64,000 nucleotides of DNA from JAAXHH01 sp965225915 (GTDB lineage: Bacteria; JAAXHH01), in assembly GCA_965225915.1 (NCBI GenBank), contig OZ245326.1, forward strand, positions 1,674,001 through 1,738,000. Reading direction: 5' to 3'. The notes under the pieces were generated by a model, which saw only the letters and a program-made list of their open reading frames with translations, searched no databases and was not told the origin of the DNA. Positions 31,547 to 42,018 of this stretch are shown here, one piece after another. Within the stretch, counting starts at the first letter, position 1, and each line of letters starts with the position of its first letter. The position numbers and the translations under genes are program-made.

Positions 31547-32350
31547 ATGGGCAAGGTTATTTCTATCGCGAATCAGAAGGGAGGGGTAGGCAAGACGACT
31601 ACTTCGGTCAACCTGGCCGCCTGCCTGGGTGTCGCGGAAAAGAAGACCCTTCTGGTCGATCTGGATCCGCAGTCAAACGCTACGTCGGGACTCGGACTGC
31701 ACGATCGAACGTTGGACGTGACGATTTACGAAGTCCTGTTGGACGAACGCCCCATCGAGGAAGCTATCCAGCAGACCGAGATTGCCGCGCTCCACGTCGT
31801 TCCGGCCCATCGCCGGCTGGTCGGCGCCGAAATCGAACTGGTCTCGGCCATCGCCCGGGAGCGGAAGCTGGAAGAAGCGATTAAGCCGATCCGCGACGAA
31901 TATGAATACATCCTCATCGACTGCCCGCCCTCCCTGAGTCTTTTGACCCTGAACGCGCTGACGGCAGCGGACTCGGTGCTGATACCCATACAGTGCGAGT
32001 ACTATGCCCTCGAGGGACTCGGGCAACTGCTCAATTCGATCCGTAAAATCCAGAAACACCTGAATCGGAACCTGAAAATAGAAGGCATCCTCCTGACGAT
32101 GTACGACAAACGGCTCAATCTCTCGAGGCAGATCGAGGTGGAAGCGAAGCAGTACTTCGCGGACAAGGTGTACCAGACCGCGATACCGAGAAACGTACGG
32201 TTGAGCGAAGCGCCGAGTTTCGGCAGTCCGATCATCCTGTATGACATTCTCTCGTCGGGAGCGGAAAGCTATATGAATTTAGCCAGAGAGGTGATCGCGA
32301 ATGGCAGCCAAGAAAGTGCTGGGACGGGGGTTGGAAGCGCTGATTCCTGA
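31547..32350 (+). CDS. parA: ParA/Soj chromosome-partitioning ATPase
   Basis: A 267-residue ParA with deviant Walker A KGGVGKTTTS at 11-20, Walker A' LLVDLDPQSNAT, Walker B LIDCPPSLSLLTLNAL and the DNA-binding region with TMYDKRLNLSRQIEVEAKQYF and IPRNVRLSEAPSFGSPIILYD. It lacks an N-terminal HTH, so it is the chromosomal Soj-like type. ATG 31547 gives the family's MGKVISIANQKGG start. It overlaps parB by 50 bp. Confidence 0.95.
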   Translation: MGKVISIANQKGGVGKTTTSVNLAACLGVAEKKTLLVDLDPQSNATSGLGLHDRTLDVTIYEVLLDERPIEEAIQQTEIAALHVVPAHRRLVGAEIELVSAIARERKLEEAIKPIRDEYEYILIDCPPSLSLLTLNALTAADSVLIPIQCEYYALEGLGQLLNSIRKIQKHLNRNLKIEGILLTMYDKRLNLSRQIEVEAKQYFADKVYQTAIPRNVRLSEAPSFGSPIILYDILSSGAESYMNLAREVIANGSQESAGTGVGSADS

Positions 32351-33161
32351 TCTTCCGGACGACCAGGAAGACAGGCAGAGCGTTCTCCAGGTGCCGATCG
32401 AACGGATATCGGCCAATCCCTATCAACCGAGGCAGTCGTTCGACCAGGCCAGGCTCGACGAGTTGGCCCGGTCCATCCTCGAGAAGGGTGTGATCCAGCC
32501 CGTCACCGTCCGCAGAAAAAATGAAAAGGACGAATTTGAACTGATCGCCGGAGAACGGCGTCTGCGGGCCGCCAAGCAAACAGGCTACCAGACCATACCG
32601 GCCATCGTAATGACGGTTTCATCCCCCGAGGAAATGATGGAACTGTCGTTGATCGAAAACATCCAGCGCGATGACCTGAATCCCATCCACGAAGCCAGGG
32701 CGTACCTGCGGCTGCAGGAAGAATGCCACTTGACGCAGGAGGAAGTCGCCACCCGCGTGGGGAAGAACAGGACGACCGTGGCCAATACAATCAGGCTGCT
32801 GAAACTGCCGGCCGAGGTCCAGAAGTGCCTCCTGGCCGATGAGATATCCATGGGTCACGCGCGGGCGCTGCTCGGGCTTGAAAAACGGGCAGATCAAGCA
32901 GAACTGTGCAAGCAGGTCGTTAAAAGGGGTCTCTCGGTTCGCAAGGTGGAAGAACTGGTCAAAAAACGCTTTGAGGAAAAGAGGGAAAATGCACCTGCGC
33001 GCAAGCCCCACGATCTCGCGGCCGCCGAGTCCATCATTCAGCGCTTGCTCGGCACCAAGGTGAACATCAACCGCAGGCAACACAAGGGGAAGATCGAGAT
33101 CGAGTTCTATTCCACGGACGACCTGAACCGCATCCTGGAATTGCTAAAAGTGCGATTGTAA
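32301..33161 (+). CDS. parB: ParB/Spo0J chromosome-partitioning CTPase
   Basis: A 286-residue ParB. It has the canonical N terminus KKVLGRGLEALIP, the CTP-binding NPYQPRQSFDQARLDELARSI, GERRLRAAK and ENIQRDDLNPIHEA boxes, the HTH parS-binding domain (LTQEEVATRVGKNRTTVANTI, SMGHARALLGL) and a C-terminal dimerisation segment. It loads at parS and organises the origin region. I found no obvious parS palindrome (TGTTTCACGTGAAACA) by eye in this window. Confidence 0.95.
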   Translation: MAAKKVLGRGLEALIPDLPDDQEDRQSVLQVPIERISANPYQPRQSFDQARLDELARSILEKGVIQPVTVRRKNEKDEFELIAGERRLRAAKQTGYQTIPAIVMTVSSPEEMMELSLIENIQRDDLNPIHEARAYLRLQEECHLTQEEVATRVGKNRTTVANTIRLLKLPAEVQKCLLADEISMGHARALLGLEKRADQAELCKQVVKRGLSVRKVEELVKKRFEEKRENAPARKPHDLAAAESIIQRLLGTKVNINRRQHKGKIEIEFYSTDDLNRILELLKVRL

Positions 33162-33223
33162 GACCCATCGAACCACCGATTCGCGCATCGCCATATCAAG
33201 CCCCGTAGATTTACCGATATTCT

Positions 33224-33251
33224 TTGACATTTCAGCCCGGCCGCCTATATT
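33224..33251 (+). promoter_or_regulatory. Promoter before the M23 peptidase/bactofilin/atp run
   Basis: TTGACA (33224-33229), a 16-bp spacer and TATATT (33246-33251) lie about 77 bp before GTG 33328. The match is 6/6 and 5/6. It probably gives the downstream genes transcription independent of parAB. Confidence 0.55.
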
Positions 33252-33327
33252 TATGCTGCTTGCGCCGTTTCCGTCACCTGGGGTGACGGGACGATAACGG
33301 ATATACGTGTCCGAGGCGGTATAGACC

Positions 33328-34200
33328 GTGTCCAGAATACGCCGGATGTCGCTGGTTTTCGTCTCCGACCGATCGGGTCGGTCGCGTGAACTGCGGATGC
33401 CGCGGTTTTTGTTTATCCTGCTCGCGTCGGTGGTCGTGCTTGGCCTGCTTATGCCAGTGGTTTTTCTGGCCCTGTCGCCACGATTCGCCGGTGTGGTCGA
33501 GATCAACTTCGGCCGTCCCTGGAAAGAGCAGATGAAGTCGGTTCAGGAAAGATCCATGGAGCTGACCCGTCAATTCGGAGAATTGAAACAGACTGCCAGA
33601 ACCATACGAAGACTGGCCGGTGTCGAGGGATTCGAATCCGATTCCCTGGCGCGGGTGGAAGACGTTGACGGCATCCTGGCAGGCAGCAGGGTCGGACTGC
33701 CCTTTCTGATGGACGACGGCCTTCCCGTCACTGTCGAGGCCGGTTCGGCCGGGGAAAGAGCCACCCTGTTCCGGTACGTACCGTCCATATGGCCGGCAGC
33801 GGGCTGGGTGACGCGGGAGTATCAACAAGGGGGCGACCCGATCGTGGCCACGCATTTCGGCCTGGACATCGCCGCCCGTGAAGGCGCGCCTGTTCTGTCC
33901 GCGGCCGACGGGGTGGTTACGTTTGCGGACTGGGACCAGAACCTGGGCTGGCTGGTAGAAATTGAACACGGGTACGATCTGACGACGCGGTACGGACACA
34001 ACGCCAGGTTGCGGGTCGACCGCGGCCAACCGGTCCGGCGGGGACAGATCATCGCCCTGATCGGGAATACGGGCCGCAGTACCGCGCCGCATCTCCATTA
34101 CGAAGTCTGGAAGGACAACGTCTCAGTCGATCCGCGAGGTTACCTGCCGGAGGCCATCCAGTGGGATGACCTGCTGGTGAGCGCAAGAACACCGGGTTGA
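33328..34200 (+). CDS. Membrane-anchored M23 (LytM-type) metallopeptidase
   Basis: A 290-residue protein. A short cytoplasmic basic segment, one membrane helix (FLFILLASVVVLGLLMPVVFLAL, about 27-49), a helical linker that may coil (EQMKSVQERSMELTRQFGELK) and a C-terminal peptidase_M23 domain at about 160-275 can be seen. Zinc-binding motifs HFGLDIA (HxxxD) and HLHYEVW (HxH) are intact, so it is probably an active peptidoglycan endopeptidase rather than an EnvC-like activator. It sits between parB and a bactofilin, a combination linked to local wall remodelling in other bacteria. Confidence 0.9.
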   Translation: MSRIRRMSLVFVSDRSGRSRELRMPRFLFILLASVVVLGLLMPVVFLALSPRFAGVVEINFGRPWKEQMKSVQERSMELTRQFGELKQTARTIRRLAGVEGFESDSLARVEDVDGILAGSRVGLPFLMDDGLPVTVEAGSAGERATLFRYVPSIWPAAGWVTREYQQGGDPIVATHFGLDIAAREGAPVLSAADGVVTFADWDQNLGWLVEIEHGYDLTTRYGHNARLRVDRGQPVRRGQIIALIGNTGRSTAPHLHYEVWKDNVSVDPRGYLPEAIQWDDLLVSARTPG

Positions 34201-34243
34201 CATGTTCAGATCATCGGGCGGGGGACGAATTCAGGAGAGTGGA

Positions 34244-34609
34244 ATGACGATCATTGCCAAGGGTACGGAAGTGAACGGTGCGATGGATATAGAAGGGAAT
34301 ATCCGGATCGATGGTACGGTGAATGGCGACATGAAGGCGACAGACGGTGTGGAAGTCGGCAAGACCGGAAGAATAATAGGTTCAACCATTGATGCCAAGA
34401 CCGCGGTGATACATGGCTACGTGGAGGGTCAACTGAACGTTTCGAACCACGTCCTCCTGGGAAGCAAGTCCACGCTCATCGGAGATTTGAAAACCAAATC
34501 CCTGGTCATCGAAGAAGGGGCCATTTTCCAGGGAAACTCGACCATGTCGGACAACGCTGCCCATCCGAAAACACGAAACGTGACGGCAAGTAGCGATGAA
34601 CCTGGTTAA
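34244..34609 (+). CDS. Bactofilin
   Basis: A 121-residue polymer-forming cytoskeletal protein of the bactofilin family (DUF583). It has the short beta-helix core IIAKGTEVNGAMDIEGNIRI, DGVEVGKTGRIIGS, AVIHGYVEGQLN, VLLGSKSTLIGDLKTKSLVIEEGAIFQGN, with a disordered Ser/Thr tail. ATG 34244 has AGGAG 6 nt upstream; an in-frame ATG at 34202 lacks a ribosome site and would add 14 residues. Bactofilins scaffold M23 peptidases or other wall enzymes, and the gene directly follows an M23 gene. Confidence 0.9.
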   Translation: MTIIAKGTEVNGAMDIEGNIRIDGTVNGDMKATDGVEVGKTGRIIGSTIDAKTAVIHGYVEGQLNVSNHVLLGSKSTLIGDLKTKSLVIEEGAIFQGNSTMSDNAAHPKTRNVTASSDEPG

Positions 34610-34638
34610 AAGACCGTCCGTGAGGCGTTTAATGATCT

Positions 34639-34908
34639 ATGGAACAGAATACGAGAGGTCGTTTGCAATACATAAGGGAAGCCGGCGAACTTGCCGTAAT
34701 CGGCTTGACGCTGGTTTTCGCCACTGCGATAGGATATTTCCTGGGGCACCAGGTCGAACTGGCCTGGCCTGAATGGAAGCCCTGGGGCGGTGTTACCGGC
34801 GCCATGCTCGGCGTCGTGGCCGGATTCCTGGAGATGGCGCGGACATTGAAGCGTCTCAATAGAAAGATCGAAGCGGCGGAGAGGGAAAGAGATGGCGCGG
34901 AGCGCTGA
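34639..34908 (+). CDS. atpZ: AtpZ-type accessory protein of the ATP synthase operon
   Basis: An 89-residue two-helix membrane protein (LAVIGLTLVFATAIGYFLGHQVE and GGVTGAMLGVVAGFLEMART) matching the AtpZ/ATPase_gene1 family at the head of many atp operons. Family members have been proposed to help with c-ring assembly or cation transport. The charged C-terminal tail (RLNRKIEAAERERDGAER) is cytoplasmic. It overlaps atpI by 17 bp. Confidence 0.85.
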   Translation: MEQNTRGRLQYIREAGELAVIGLTLVFATAIGYFLGHQVELAWPEWKPWGGVTGAMLGVVAGFLEMARTLKRLNRKIEAAERERDGAER

Positions 34909-35425
34909 ATACGAAAGCGACACAACGGAAGGCATAGCGGGAGAAACCGGTGCGGATCCGGAGGGCGGGATGTCGGCCGGTATCCGAAGTGAACCACTGA
35001 AGCGATTTCTGCCCCGGGTCTACCGAATCAATGCCCTGTTGACCGTCGTGGGCGCCATCGCGGCGCGGGTGGCCGGCGCCGACCTGCTCGCCGTCAATTA
35101 TTTCATGGGCTCTATGATCAGCATGCTGATGCTTTACTCGACGGCGTGGCTGGTTCGCCGGTACATTACGCCCAGCGCGCGTATCAAGCGGAACCGCATC
35201 CGGTTGATGCTTCTTCTGCTCGCCAAGCTGCCGATGCTGGGGGTTGTACTGTATTTCGTTACGTCGGGGACCTGGTTCCACCCTGTCGGCCTGTTACTGG
35301 GCGTATCCATGGTACCCTTCACGCTGACCCTGTACGGATTGACGCTGTTCATGAGGCAAAGCGCCACGGATGAACGGATCGACTGGACCGCCGTACTAGA
35401 CAAACCGAATCGTTCATACCGGTAA
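34892..35425 (+). CDS. atpI: ATP synthase subunit I-like membrane protein
   Basis: A 177-residue protein with a long acidic N-terminal tail (about 35 residues) and four membrane segments at about 47-65, 67-85, 102-123 and 128-148. The position before atpB and the general pattern fit the ATP synthase I family, which aids c-ring assembly, although sequence conservation is weak. It ends just before the atpB ribosome site. Confidence 0.75.
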   Translation: MARSAEYESDTTEGIAGETGADPEGGMSAGIRSEPLKRFLPRVYRINALLTVVGAIAARVAGADLLAVNYFMGSMISMLMLYSTAWLVRRYITPSARIKRNRIRLMLLLLAKLPMLGVVLYFVTSGTWFHPVGLLLGVSMVPFTLTLYGLTLFMRQSATDERIDWTAVLDKPNRSYR

Positions 35426-35437
35426 GGAGGTTTCCCT

Positions 35438-36250
35438 TTGACTACTCCGTGGTCGAGTGTCCTCTCTCTTTCGATGGCGTCGGAGGGAGGGAGCGGTGAA
35501 GCCCACTACTCGATTCTACATGGACTATTCCTGCTGCTGGGTCCACTGGCCGAATGGATTCCGAGACCCGAAAAGCAGCCGGACCTCTTATTAAACACCC
35601 TGTTCGTCTTCGTTTCAGTTCTTGTCCTCGTCACAATCGCGGTCCGAACGCTCAAGCGCATCCCGGAAGGATCGATCCAGACACTCTTCGAAATGACCGT
35701 CGAGGGATTGACCGGTTTTTTCCTGAATATCGTCGGGGAACGCGGCAGAAAGTACATACCGTTTTTCGCCTCCTTCTTCATCTACATATTCTTCATGAAT
35801 ATGCTGGGCGTCATCCCGGGTTTTCAGTCTCCCACCGCGGATCTCAACACCACGCTCGGATTCGCTTTGATCTCCGTCGTCGCGGCCCATCTCATCGGCC
35901 TGCGCGAAATAGGAATCAAGGCCTATCTCTGGCATTTCTGGGGCGAGCCCAAGTGGATGGGCGTGCTCATGTGCCCTCTCCATATCATCGGCGAGTTCGC
36001 CAAGGTCATTTCCCTGTCGATCCGTTTGTTCGGCAACGTGTTCGGCGAGGAAATGATCCTCCTGGTGCTGGCCGGACTGTCCCCCGTGTTGCTCGTGGGC
36101 GCCCTCGAGGTACCCTTCGTTCCGCTGCATTTTCCGATGTTGATGTTCGCGGTGTTCTCGGGCACGATACAGGCGATGATTTTCTCGGTGCTGAGCGCCG
36201 TGTACGTAGCCCAGTTCCTGGATCACGACCATGGAGACGAGGAGCATTGA
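35438..36250 (+). CDS. atpB: F-type ATP synthase subunit a
   Basis: A 270-residue membrane stator subunit that forms the ion half-channels with the c-ring. The essential Arg is in SLSIRLFGNVFGEE, and PTADLNTTLGFAL and the C-terminal GTIQAMIFSVLSAVYV helices are typical. The start is TTG 35438 with AGGAGG 7 nt upstream. The end is His/Asp/Glu-rich (DHDHGDEEH). Confidence 0.95.
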   Translation: MTTPWSSVLSLSMASEGGSGEAHYSILHGLFLLLGPLAEWIPRPEKQPDLLLNTLFVFVSVLVLVTIAVRTLKRIPEGSIQTLFEMTVEGLTGFFLNIVGERGRKYIPFFASFFIYIFFMNMLGVIPGFQSPTADLNTTLGFALISVVAAHLIGLREIGIKAYLWHFWGEPKWMGVLMCPLHIIGEFAKVISLSIRLFGNVFGEEMILLVLAGLSPVLLVGALEVPFVPLHFPMLMFAVFSGTIQAMIFSVLSAVYVAQFLDHDHGDEEH

Positions 36251-36320
36251 TGGTTGTCTATACGTTACAGGACGTTTGATTAGGTGTAATCCTAGTTCTT
36301 TTCCGAAAGGAGTGTTTTAC

Positions 36321-36593
36321 ATGTTGTACTATATGGGTTTAGGACTTGGCGTGGCCCTCGCCGTTTCCATTGCCGCAATCGGCGCCGGTGTCGGACAGGG
36401 TATTGCTACCGGTCTTGCCTGCCAGGGGATTTCCCGTCAACCCGAAGCCGCCGGCCGCATCCAGCTGGTGATGATCATCGGTCTGGCTTTCATGGAATCG
36501 CTGGCCATTTACGGTCTGCTGGTGTTCTTCATGCTCCAGGGCCAGTTGCCGTCCTTCGAACAGGTCATGGAACTAACCCAGCTCGGCCAGTAG
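36321..36593 (+). CDS. atpE: F-type ATP synthase subunit c, with sodium-site residues
   Basis: A 90-residue hairpin protein that forms the rotor ring. Gln26 (GVGQG), Glu59, Ser60 and Tyr64 (MESLAIY) occupy the positions of Gln32, Glu65, Ser66 and Tyr70 of the Ilyobacter tartaricus sodium-binding c subunit, with identical spacing. The loop carries the conserved RQP. ATG 36321 is preceded by AAAGGAG. The open frame begins further upstream, but that part is not protein-like. The sodium assignment is an inference; the subunit call is certain. Confidence 0.96.
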   Translation: MLYYMGLGLGVALAVSIAAIGAGVGQGIATGLACQGISRQPEAAGRIQLVMIIGLAFMESLAIYGLLVFFMLQGQLPSFEQVMELTQLGQ

Positions 36594-36669
36594 CATTCAA
36601 GCGGTCCGCATGGCTTGCGACGCGTTCCCTTTATGGAGCGCGCGGCCGGCGTTCGAAGGAGCATAGCGC

Positions 36670-37179
36670 GTGTTAGATATCTTGCACGATCTTGGCATTG
36701 ACCTGAGCACCCTGATCATCCAGATGATCGGGTTCTTGATCCTGTTCTTCGTCTTGAAGAAGTATGTCTTCGGCATGATCGGCCGGGCCATAGAGGACAG
36801 GAAGCGGGATATCCGCGACCGCATGGACGGACTGGAAGCGGACCGGATGGAACTGGACCGTCTACAGGATGAGGCCAGGCGGAGGCTCGAAGAAATCGAG
36901 GCGGAGGCCAGGGAAAGAATGCAGGCCGCCGTCGACCAGGCCAACACGGAACGTGACCGGATCCTGGATCAGTCCCAGAAGGACGCGGACCGCGAACTGG
37001 AAAAGGCACGGAACACCATCCGGCGCGAGAAGGAACGCGCGGTGGCCGAACTGCGCGCCCAGGTGGGCGACCTGGCGGTGGAGATCGCGGGAAGGGTCCT
37101 GAACAGCGAACTGGACGCGGCGGAACACCGGAAGGTCGTGGACGAATTCATCGCACAATTACCCTCTGCGAAGGAATAG
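36670..37179 (+). CDS. atpF: F-type ATP synthase subunit b
   Basis: A 169-residue stator stalk protein with one N-terminal membrane helix (LIIQMIGFLILFFVLKKYVF) and a long charged helix, residues about 35-150, rich in Glu/Arg/Ala and suited to a right-handed coiled coil (DEARRRLEEIEAEARERMQ). The start at 36670 is GTG. Only one b gene is present (no b'). Confidence 0.94.
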   Translation: MLDILHDLGIDLSTLIIQMIGFLILFFVLKKYVFGMIGRAIEDRKRDIRDRMDGLEADRMELDRLQDEARRRLEEIEAEARERMQAAVDQANTERDRILDQSQKDADRELEKARNTIRREKERAVAELRAQVGDLAVEIAGRVLNSELDAAEHRKVVDEFIAQLPSAKE

Positions 37180-37188
37180 CGGGGAATC

Positions 37189-37731
37189 ATGGCCAGTACG
37201 AAAGACATCGCACACCGGTACGCCGGCGCGTGGCTGGAAGCCGCGGCGGATAGAGGCACGGTGGACCGTGCGCGCGGCGAGATCGCGGCCCTTGAGAACC
37301 TGTGCCGGGAATCGGCGCCCTTCGTCGATTTCTTGACGGACAAGGCGATACCCGGGGAGGTAAAGCATCGCATCCTGGGAGAACTGTTCGAGGACAAGGT
37401 CCAGAACATCACCCTCAACTTACTGTTCCTCCTGGTCGCGAGGCAACGGGAAAGATATCTCAGGGAGATCCTGGCAGCCTGCCGAGTCATTCTGGACGTA
37501 TGGGACGGCACCGTGAACGCCGACGTGGCAAGCGCGGTGATGCTGACTGAGACACAGGAGGACGATCTTAAAACCAGGCTGGAATCGTATACGGGAAAGA
37601 GCGTAAGGATGAGGACCAGTGTTAATCCGGATCTCATAGGTGGGTTCGTGGTCCGCGTGGGGGACCAGGTATTCGACAGCAGCCTGGCCATGCAGCTTCA
37701 GCGGGTCCGGCAGTCGCTCGTTGGCAAATGA
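37189..37731 (+). CDS. atpH: F-type ATP synthase subunit delta
   Basis: A 180-residue OSCP/delta subunit linking the b stalk to the alpha3beta3 head. The N-terminal IAHRYAGAWLEAAADRG and C-terminal VNPDLIGGFVVRVGDQVFDSSLAMQLQRV are the conserved family segments. It starts 9 bp after atpF. Confidence 0.94.
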   Translation: MASTKDIAHRYAGAWLEAAADRGTVDRARGEIAALENLCRESAPFVDFLTDKAIPGEVKHRILGELFEDKVQNITLNLLFLLVARQRERYLREILAACRVILDVWDGTVNADVASAVMLTETQEDDLKTRLESYTGKSVRMRTSVNPDLIGGFVVRVGDQVFDSSLAMQLQRVRQSLVGK

Positions 37732-37749
37732 TGACCGATGGAGAGTACA

Positions 37750-39282
37750 ATGGCGTTTGATGAAATAGAAATTCGTGCGGACGAGGTCTCTGAACTCCTC
37801 AAGCAACAGGTCCTCGACTTCAAGCGAGAGGTTGATATCTACGAGACGGGAACCGTGTTGCAGGTGGGCGACGGCATCGCACGCGTGCAGGGCCTTTCCA
37901 ACGTGATGGCGAACGAACTCGTCGAGTTCCCCAACGACGTGGTGGGCATGGTGCTCAACCTGGAAGAGGACAACGTCGGATGCATCCTGTTCGGGGACGA
38001 CCAGTTGATCAAGGAAGGCGATCCGGTCAAGCGCACTCAGCATATCGCCGAATGCGCCGTGGGCGACGGCATGCTGGGCCGCGTGGTCGATTCGCTGGGC
38101 CGGCCCATTGACGGGAAGAGCTCGATCGTAGGTGCCGAAGCACGGCCGATCGAGAAGAAGGCGCCAGGTGTAGTGCAGCGCCAGCCCGTAAACGAGCCCA
38201 TGTATACCGGTATCAAGGTGATCGACAGCATGTTCCCCATCGGAAGGGGTCAGCGCGAGTTGATTATCGGCGACAGACAGACGGGCAAGACGGCCGTGGC
38301 CATCGACGCGATCATTAACCAGAAGGGCCAGGACGTGGTCTGTATCTATGTGGCCATCGGCCAGAAGGGTTCCACGATCGCCAAGACGGTCGCCACCCTG
38401 GAAGAACATGGCGCCTTGGAATACACCACCGTGGTAGCGGCCGCAGCCAGTGCCCCGGCGCCGATGCAGTTCCTGGCGCCATACGCCGGCGCGACCATGG
38501 GCGAGTACTACCGCGACAGTGGAAAGCACGCCTTGATTATTTACGACGATCTCACCAAGCACGCGGTCGCCTACCGGCAGTTGTCGCTGAACCTCCGTCG
38601 TCCGCCGGGACGCGAAGCCTATCCGGGAGACGTGTTCTATCTACATGCCCGGCTCTTGGAGCGGGCGGCCAAGATGAGCGACGAGTATGGCGGTGGTTCC
38701 CTGACTGCGCTGCCGGTGATCGAAACGCAGTTCGGCGACGTGTCGACATACATTCCGACCAACGTGATCTCCATCACCGACGGGCAGATATACCTGGAGT
38801 CCAACCTGTTCTTTGCCGGCCAGAGACCCGCGGTAAACGTGGGCATGTCGGTGTCCCGCGTGGGCGGCGCCGCACAGATCAAGGCCATGAAAACGCGCCA
38901 GGTTGCCGGGCTGCTGAGAACGTCCCTCGCCCGTTACCGGGAGCTGGAAGCCTTTGCCCGGTTCGGCACGTCCGGCCTGGACCAGACCACGCAGCGGGAA
39001 CTCCATCTCGGTGAACGGCTGGTCGAACTGCTCAAGCAGGCGCAATACCAGCCCATGGCGGTTGAGCAACAGATCATTTCGCTCTACACGGGCGTCAACG
39101 GGATGTTGAACGATCTGGCCGTGGACGAGGTGCAGTCTTTCGTGGAGGGATTGCTCCAGTACATGGAAACGCACCACTCCGACGCCGGCCGTGAGATACG
39201 GGAAACGAAGGAGTTGAGCGAAGATCTGGAACAGCGCATCCGGTCCGCCGTCGAGGATTTCAGCAAGACCTTCAAGGCGTAG
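37750..39282 (+). CDS. atpA: F-type ATP synthase subunit alpha
   Basis: A 510-residue non-catalytic nucleotide-binding subunit with Walker A GDRQTGKT at 174-181, VYVAIGQKGSTIAKTV, the ALIIYDDLTKHAVAYRQ Walker B region and the signature AAIKAMK-like AQIKAMKTRQVAG. ATG 37750 is preferred because GGAGAG lies 4 nt upstream; an ATG at 37738 overlaps that site and would add four residues. Confidence 0.97.
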   Translation: MAFDEIEIRADEVSELLKQQVLDFKREVDIYETGTVLQVGDGIARVQGLSNVMANELVEFPNDVVGMVLNLEEDNVGCILFGDDQLIKEGDPVKRTQHIAECAVGDGMLGRVVDSLGRPIDGKSSIVGAEARPIEKKAPGVVQRQPVNEPMYTGIKVIDSMFPIGRGQRELIIGDRQTGKTAVAIDAIINQKGQDVVCIYVAIGQKGSTIAKTVATLEEHGALEYTTVVAAAASAPAPMQFLAPYAGATMGEYYRDSGKHALIIYDDLTKHAVAYRQLSLNLRRPPGREAYPGDVFYLHARLLERAAKMSDEYGGGSLTALPVIETQFGDVSTYIPTNVISITDGQIYLESNLFFAGQRPAVNVGMSVSRVGGAAQIKAMKTRQVAGLLRTSLARYRELEAFARFGTSGLDQTTQRELHLGERLVELLKQAQYQPMAVEQQIISLYTGVNGMLNDLAVDEVQSFVEGLLQYMETHHSDAGREIRETKELSEDLEQRIRSAVEDFSKTFKA

Positions 39283-39293
39283 GAAAGGATCCC

Positions 39294-40148
39294 ATGCCGT
39301 CATTACGCGAAATACGGCGACGCATCGCGAGTACCAAGGATATACAGAAGATCACCAAGGCCATGCAGACCGTGGCCGGTGTCCGTCTGCGCCGGGCGCA
39401 AAGCCGGCTGTTCGCCGCCCGTCCCTACGCCCGGAAGCTGGACGAGATGATGAAGCACCTGGCCGCGCAGACGGCTGACGAGCGGCATCCGTTCATGACC
39501 GACCGCGAGGTGAACGCATCCGCGCTGATCGTGGTTACGGCCGATCGGGGGTTCTGCGGAGGTTTCAACTCAAACGTCGTGCGCAGCGCGATGGAAAGCG
39601 TCCGTGAAGGTTCGCCGAAACCCGGACTGATCTGCATTGGCCGCAAGGGTTCGGATACGCTCTCCCGTCAGAGGGTTGAAATCCTGTCCAGCCATACCAA
39701 CGTGTTCCAGGCGCTGGATTACGCCCAGGCCGAAGAAATCGCCCACCAGGTGACCGGGCTTTACACGAGCGGACGGATCGACCGGGTGAATATGCTGTAC
39801 AACGAGTTCAAGTCCGCCGGTCAACAGAGCCTGGTGACCGAACAACTGCTTCCCGTGCCGCCGATGCCGGTGGAAAGCGATCCGGGGTTCACGGGCTACG
39901 TGTACGAGCCGTCGCAGGGCCTCCTCCTGGACGACCTGGTGCCGCAGCATATTCGTTTCCAGCTGTGGCGCGTGCTGCTCGAATCCAACACGGCTGAAGA
40001 AGCCGCCCGCATGCTGGCGATGGACAATGCGACCAGGAACGCAAGCGACCTCATAGACGAGCTGACCCTGACGGCCAACAAGATCCGTCAGGAGACCATT
40101 ACGTCCGAACTGATGGACATCGTAGGCGGTGCCGAAGCATTGAAGTAA
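39294..40148 (+). CDS. atpG: F-type ATP synthase subunit gamma
   Basis: A 284-residue central rotor shaft. The N-terminal SLREIRRRIASTKDIQKITKAM and C-terminal ARMLAMDNATRNASDLIDEL helices that form the coiled coil are clear, as is the VVTADRGFCGGFNSNV Rossmann segment. It starts 11 bp after atpA. Confidence 0.96.
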   Translation: MPSLREIRRRIASTKDIQKITKAMQTVAGVRLRRAQSRLFAARPYARKLDEMMKHLAAQTADERHPFMTDREVNASALIVVTADRGFCGGFNSNVVRSAMESVREGSPKPGLICIGRKGSDTLSRQRVEILSSHTNVFQALDYAQAEEIAHQVTGLYTSGRIDRVNMLYNEFKSAGQQSLVTEQLLPVPPMPVESDPGFTGYVYEPSQGLLLDDLVPQHIRFQLWRVLLESNTAEEAARMLAMDNATRNASDLIDELTLTANKIRQETITSELMDIVGGAEALK

Positions 40149-40184
40149 CGCGGTCGGCCGCCCATTGAACGGGGAAGGGAAACC

Positions 40185-41585
<1,401 letters not shown>

Positions 41586-41588
41586 ATC

Positions 41589-41990
41589 ATGGCCGTTGAA
41601 TTTCCTCTTGTTATCGTCACGCCTTCCAGCATGGCCTTCGAAGGCGATGCCCGCACCGTGCTGGCCCCGGGCTCCGACGGTTACTTCGAAGTGCTGATCG
41701 GCCACGTGCCGATGCTGACCTCGCTGCGTCCGGGCCTCCTTACCATCCGGAACGCCGACGGCCGGACGCAATACACCGTGTCCGGCGGATTCGCCGAAGT
41801 GCTGCGGTCCCAGATGACCGTCCTCGCCGAGACCATCGAAGAGGTGAGCGCCATCGACGTGGATCGTGCACGCCAAGCCGAGGAACGGGCCCGCCAGCGT
41901 CTGGAATCGGGCGAAGAAGGCATCGACGTCGAACGGGCAAAGACTTCGCTGAACCGAGCGCTCAACCGTATCAAGGCGAGCCTGGAGTAA
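41589..41990 (+). CDS. atpC: F-type ATP synthase subunit epsilon
   Basis: A 133-residue subunit with the N-terminal beta-sandwich (LVIVTPSSMAFEGDARTVLAPGSDG, IGHVPMLTSLRPG, YTVSGGFAEV) and a C-terminal helical pair (AEERARQRL, LNRALNRIKA) that can inhibit ATP hydrolysis. It starts 3 bp after atpD and closes the ATP synthase operon. Confidence 0.94.
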   Translation: MAVEFPLVIVTPSSMAFEGDARTVLAPGSDGYFEVLIGHVPMLTSLRPGLLTIRNADGRTQYTVSGGFAEVLRSQMTVLAETIEEVSAIDVDRARQAEERARQRLESGEEGIDVERAKTSLNRALNRIKASLE

Positions 41991-42018
41991 CCTGCCCGCC
42001 GCGTATCAGGCGGTTCCC

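Noticed and set aside
31490..33161. parS site near parAB
   Set aside because: No full or near-full TGTTTCACGTGAAACA palindrome was found by eye in or around these genes.
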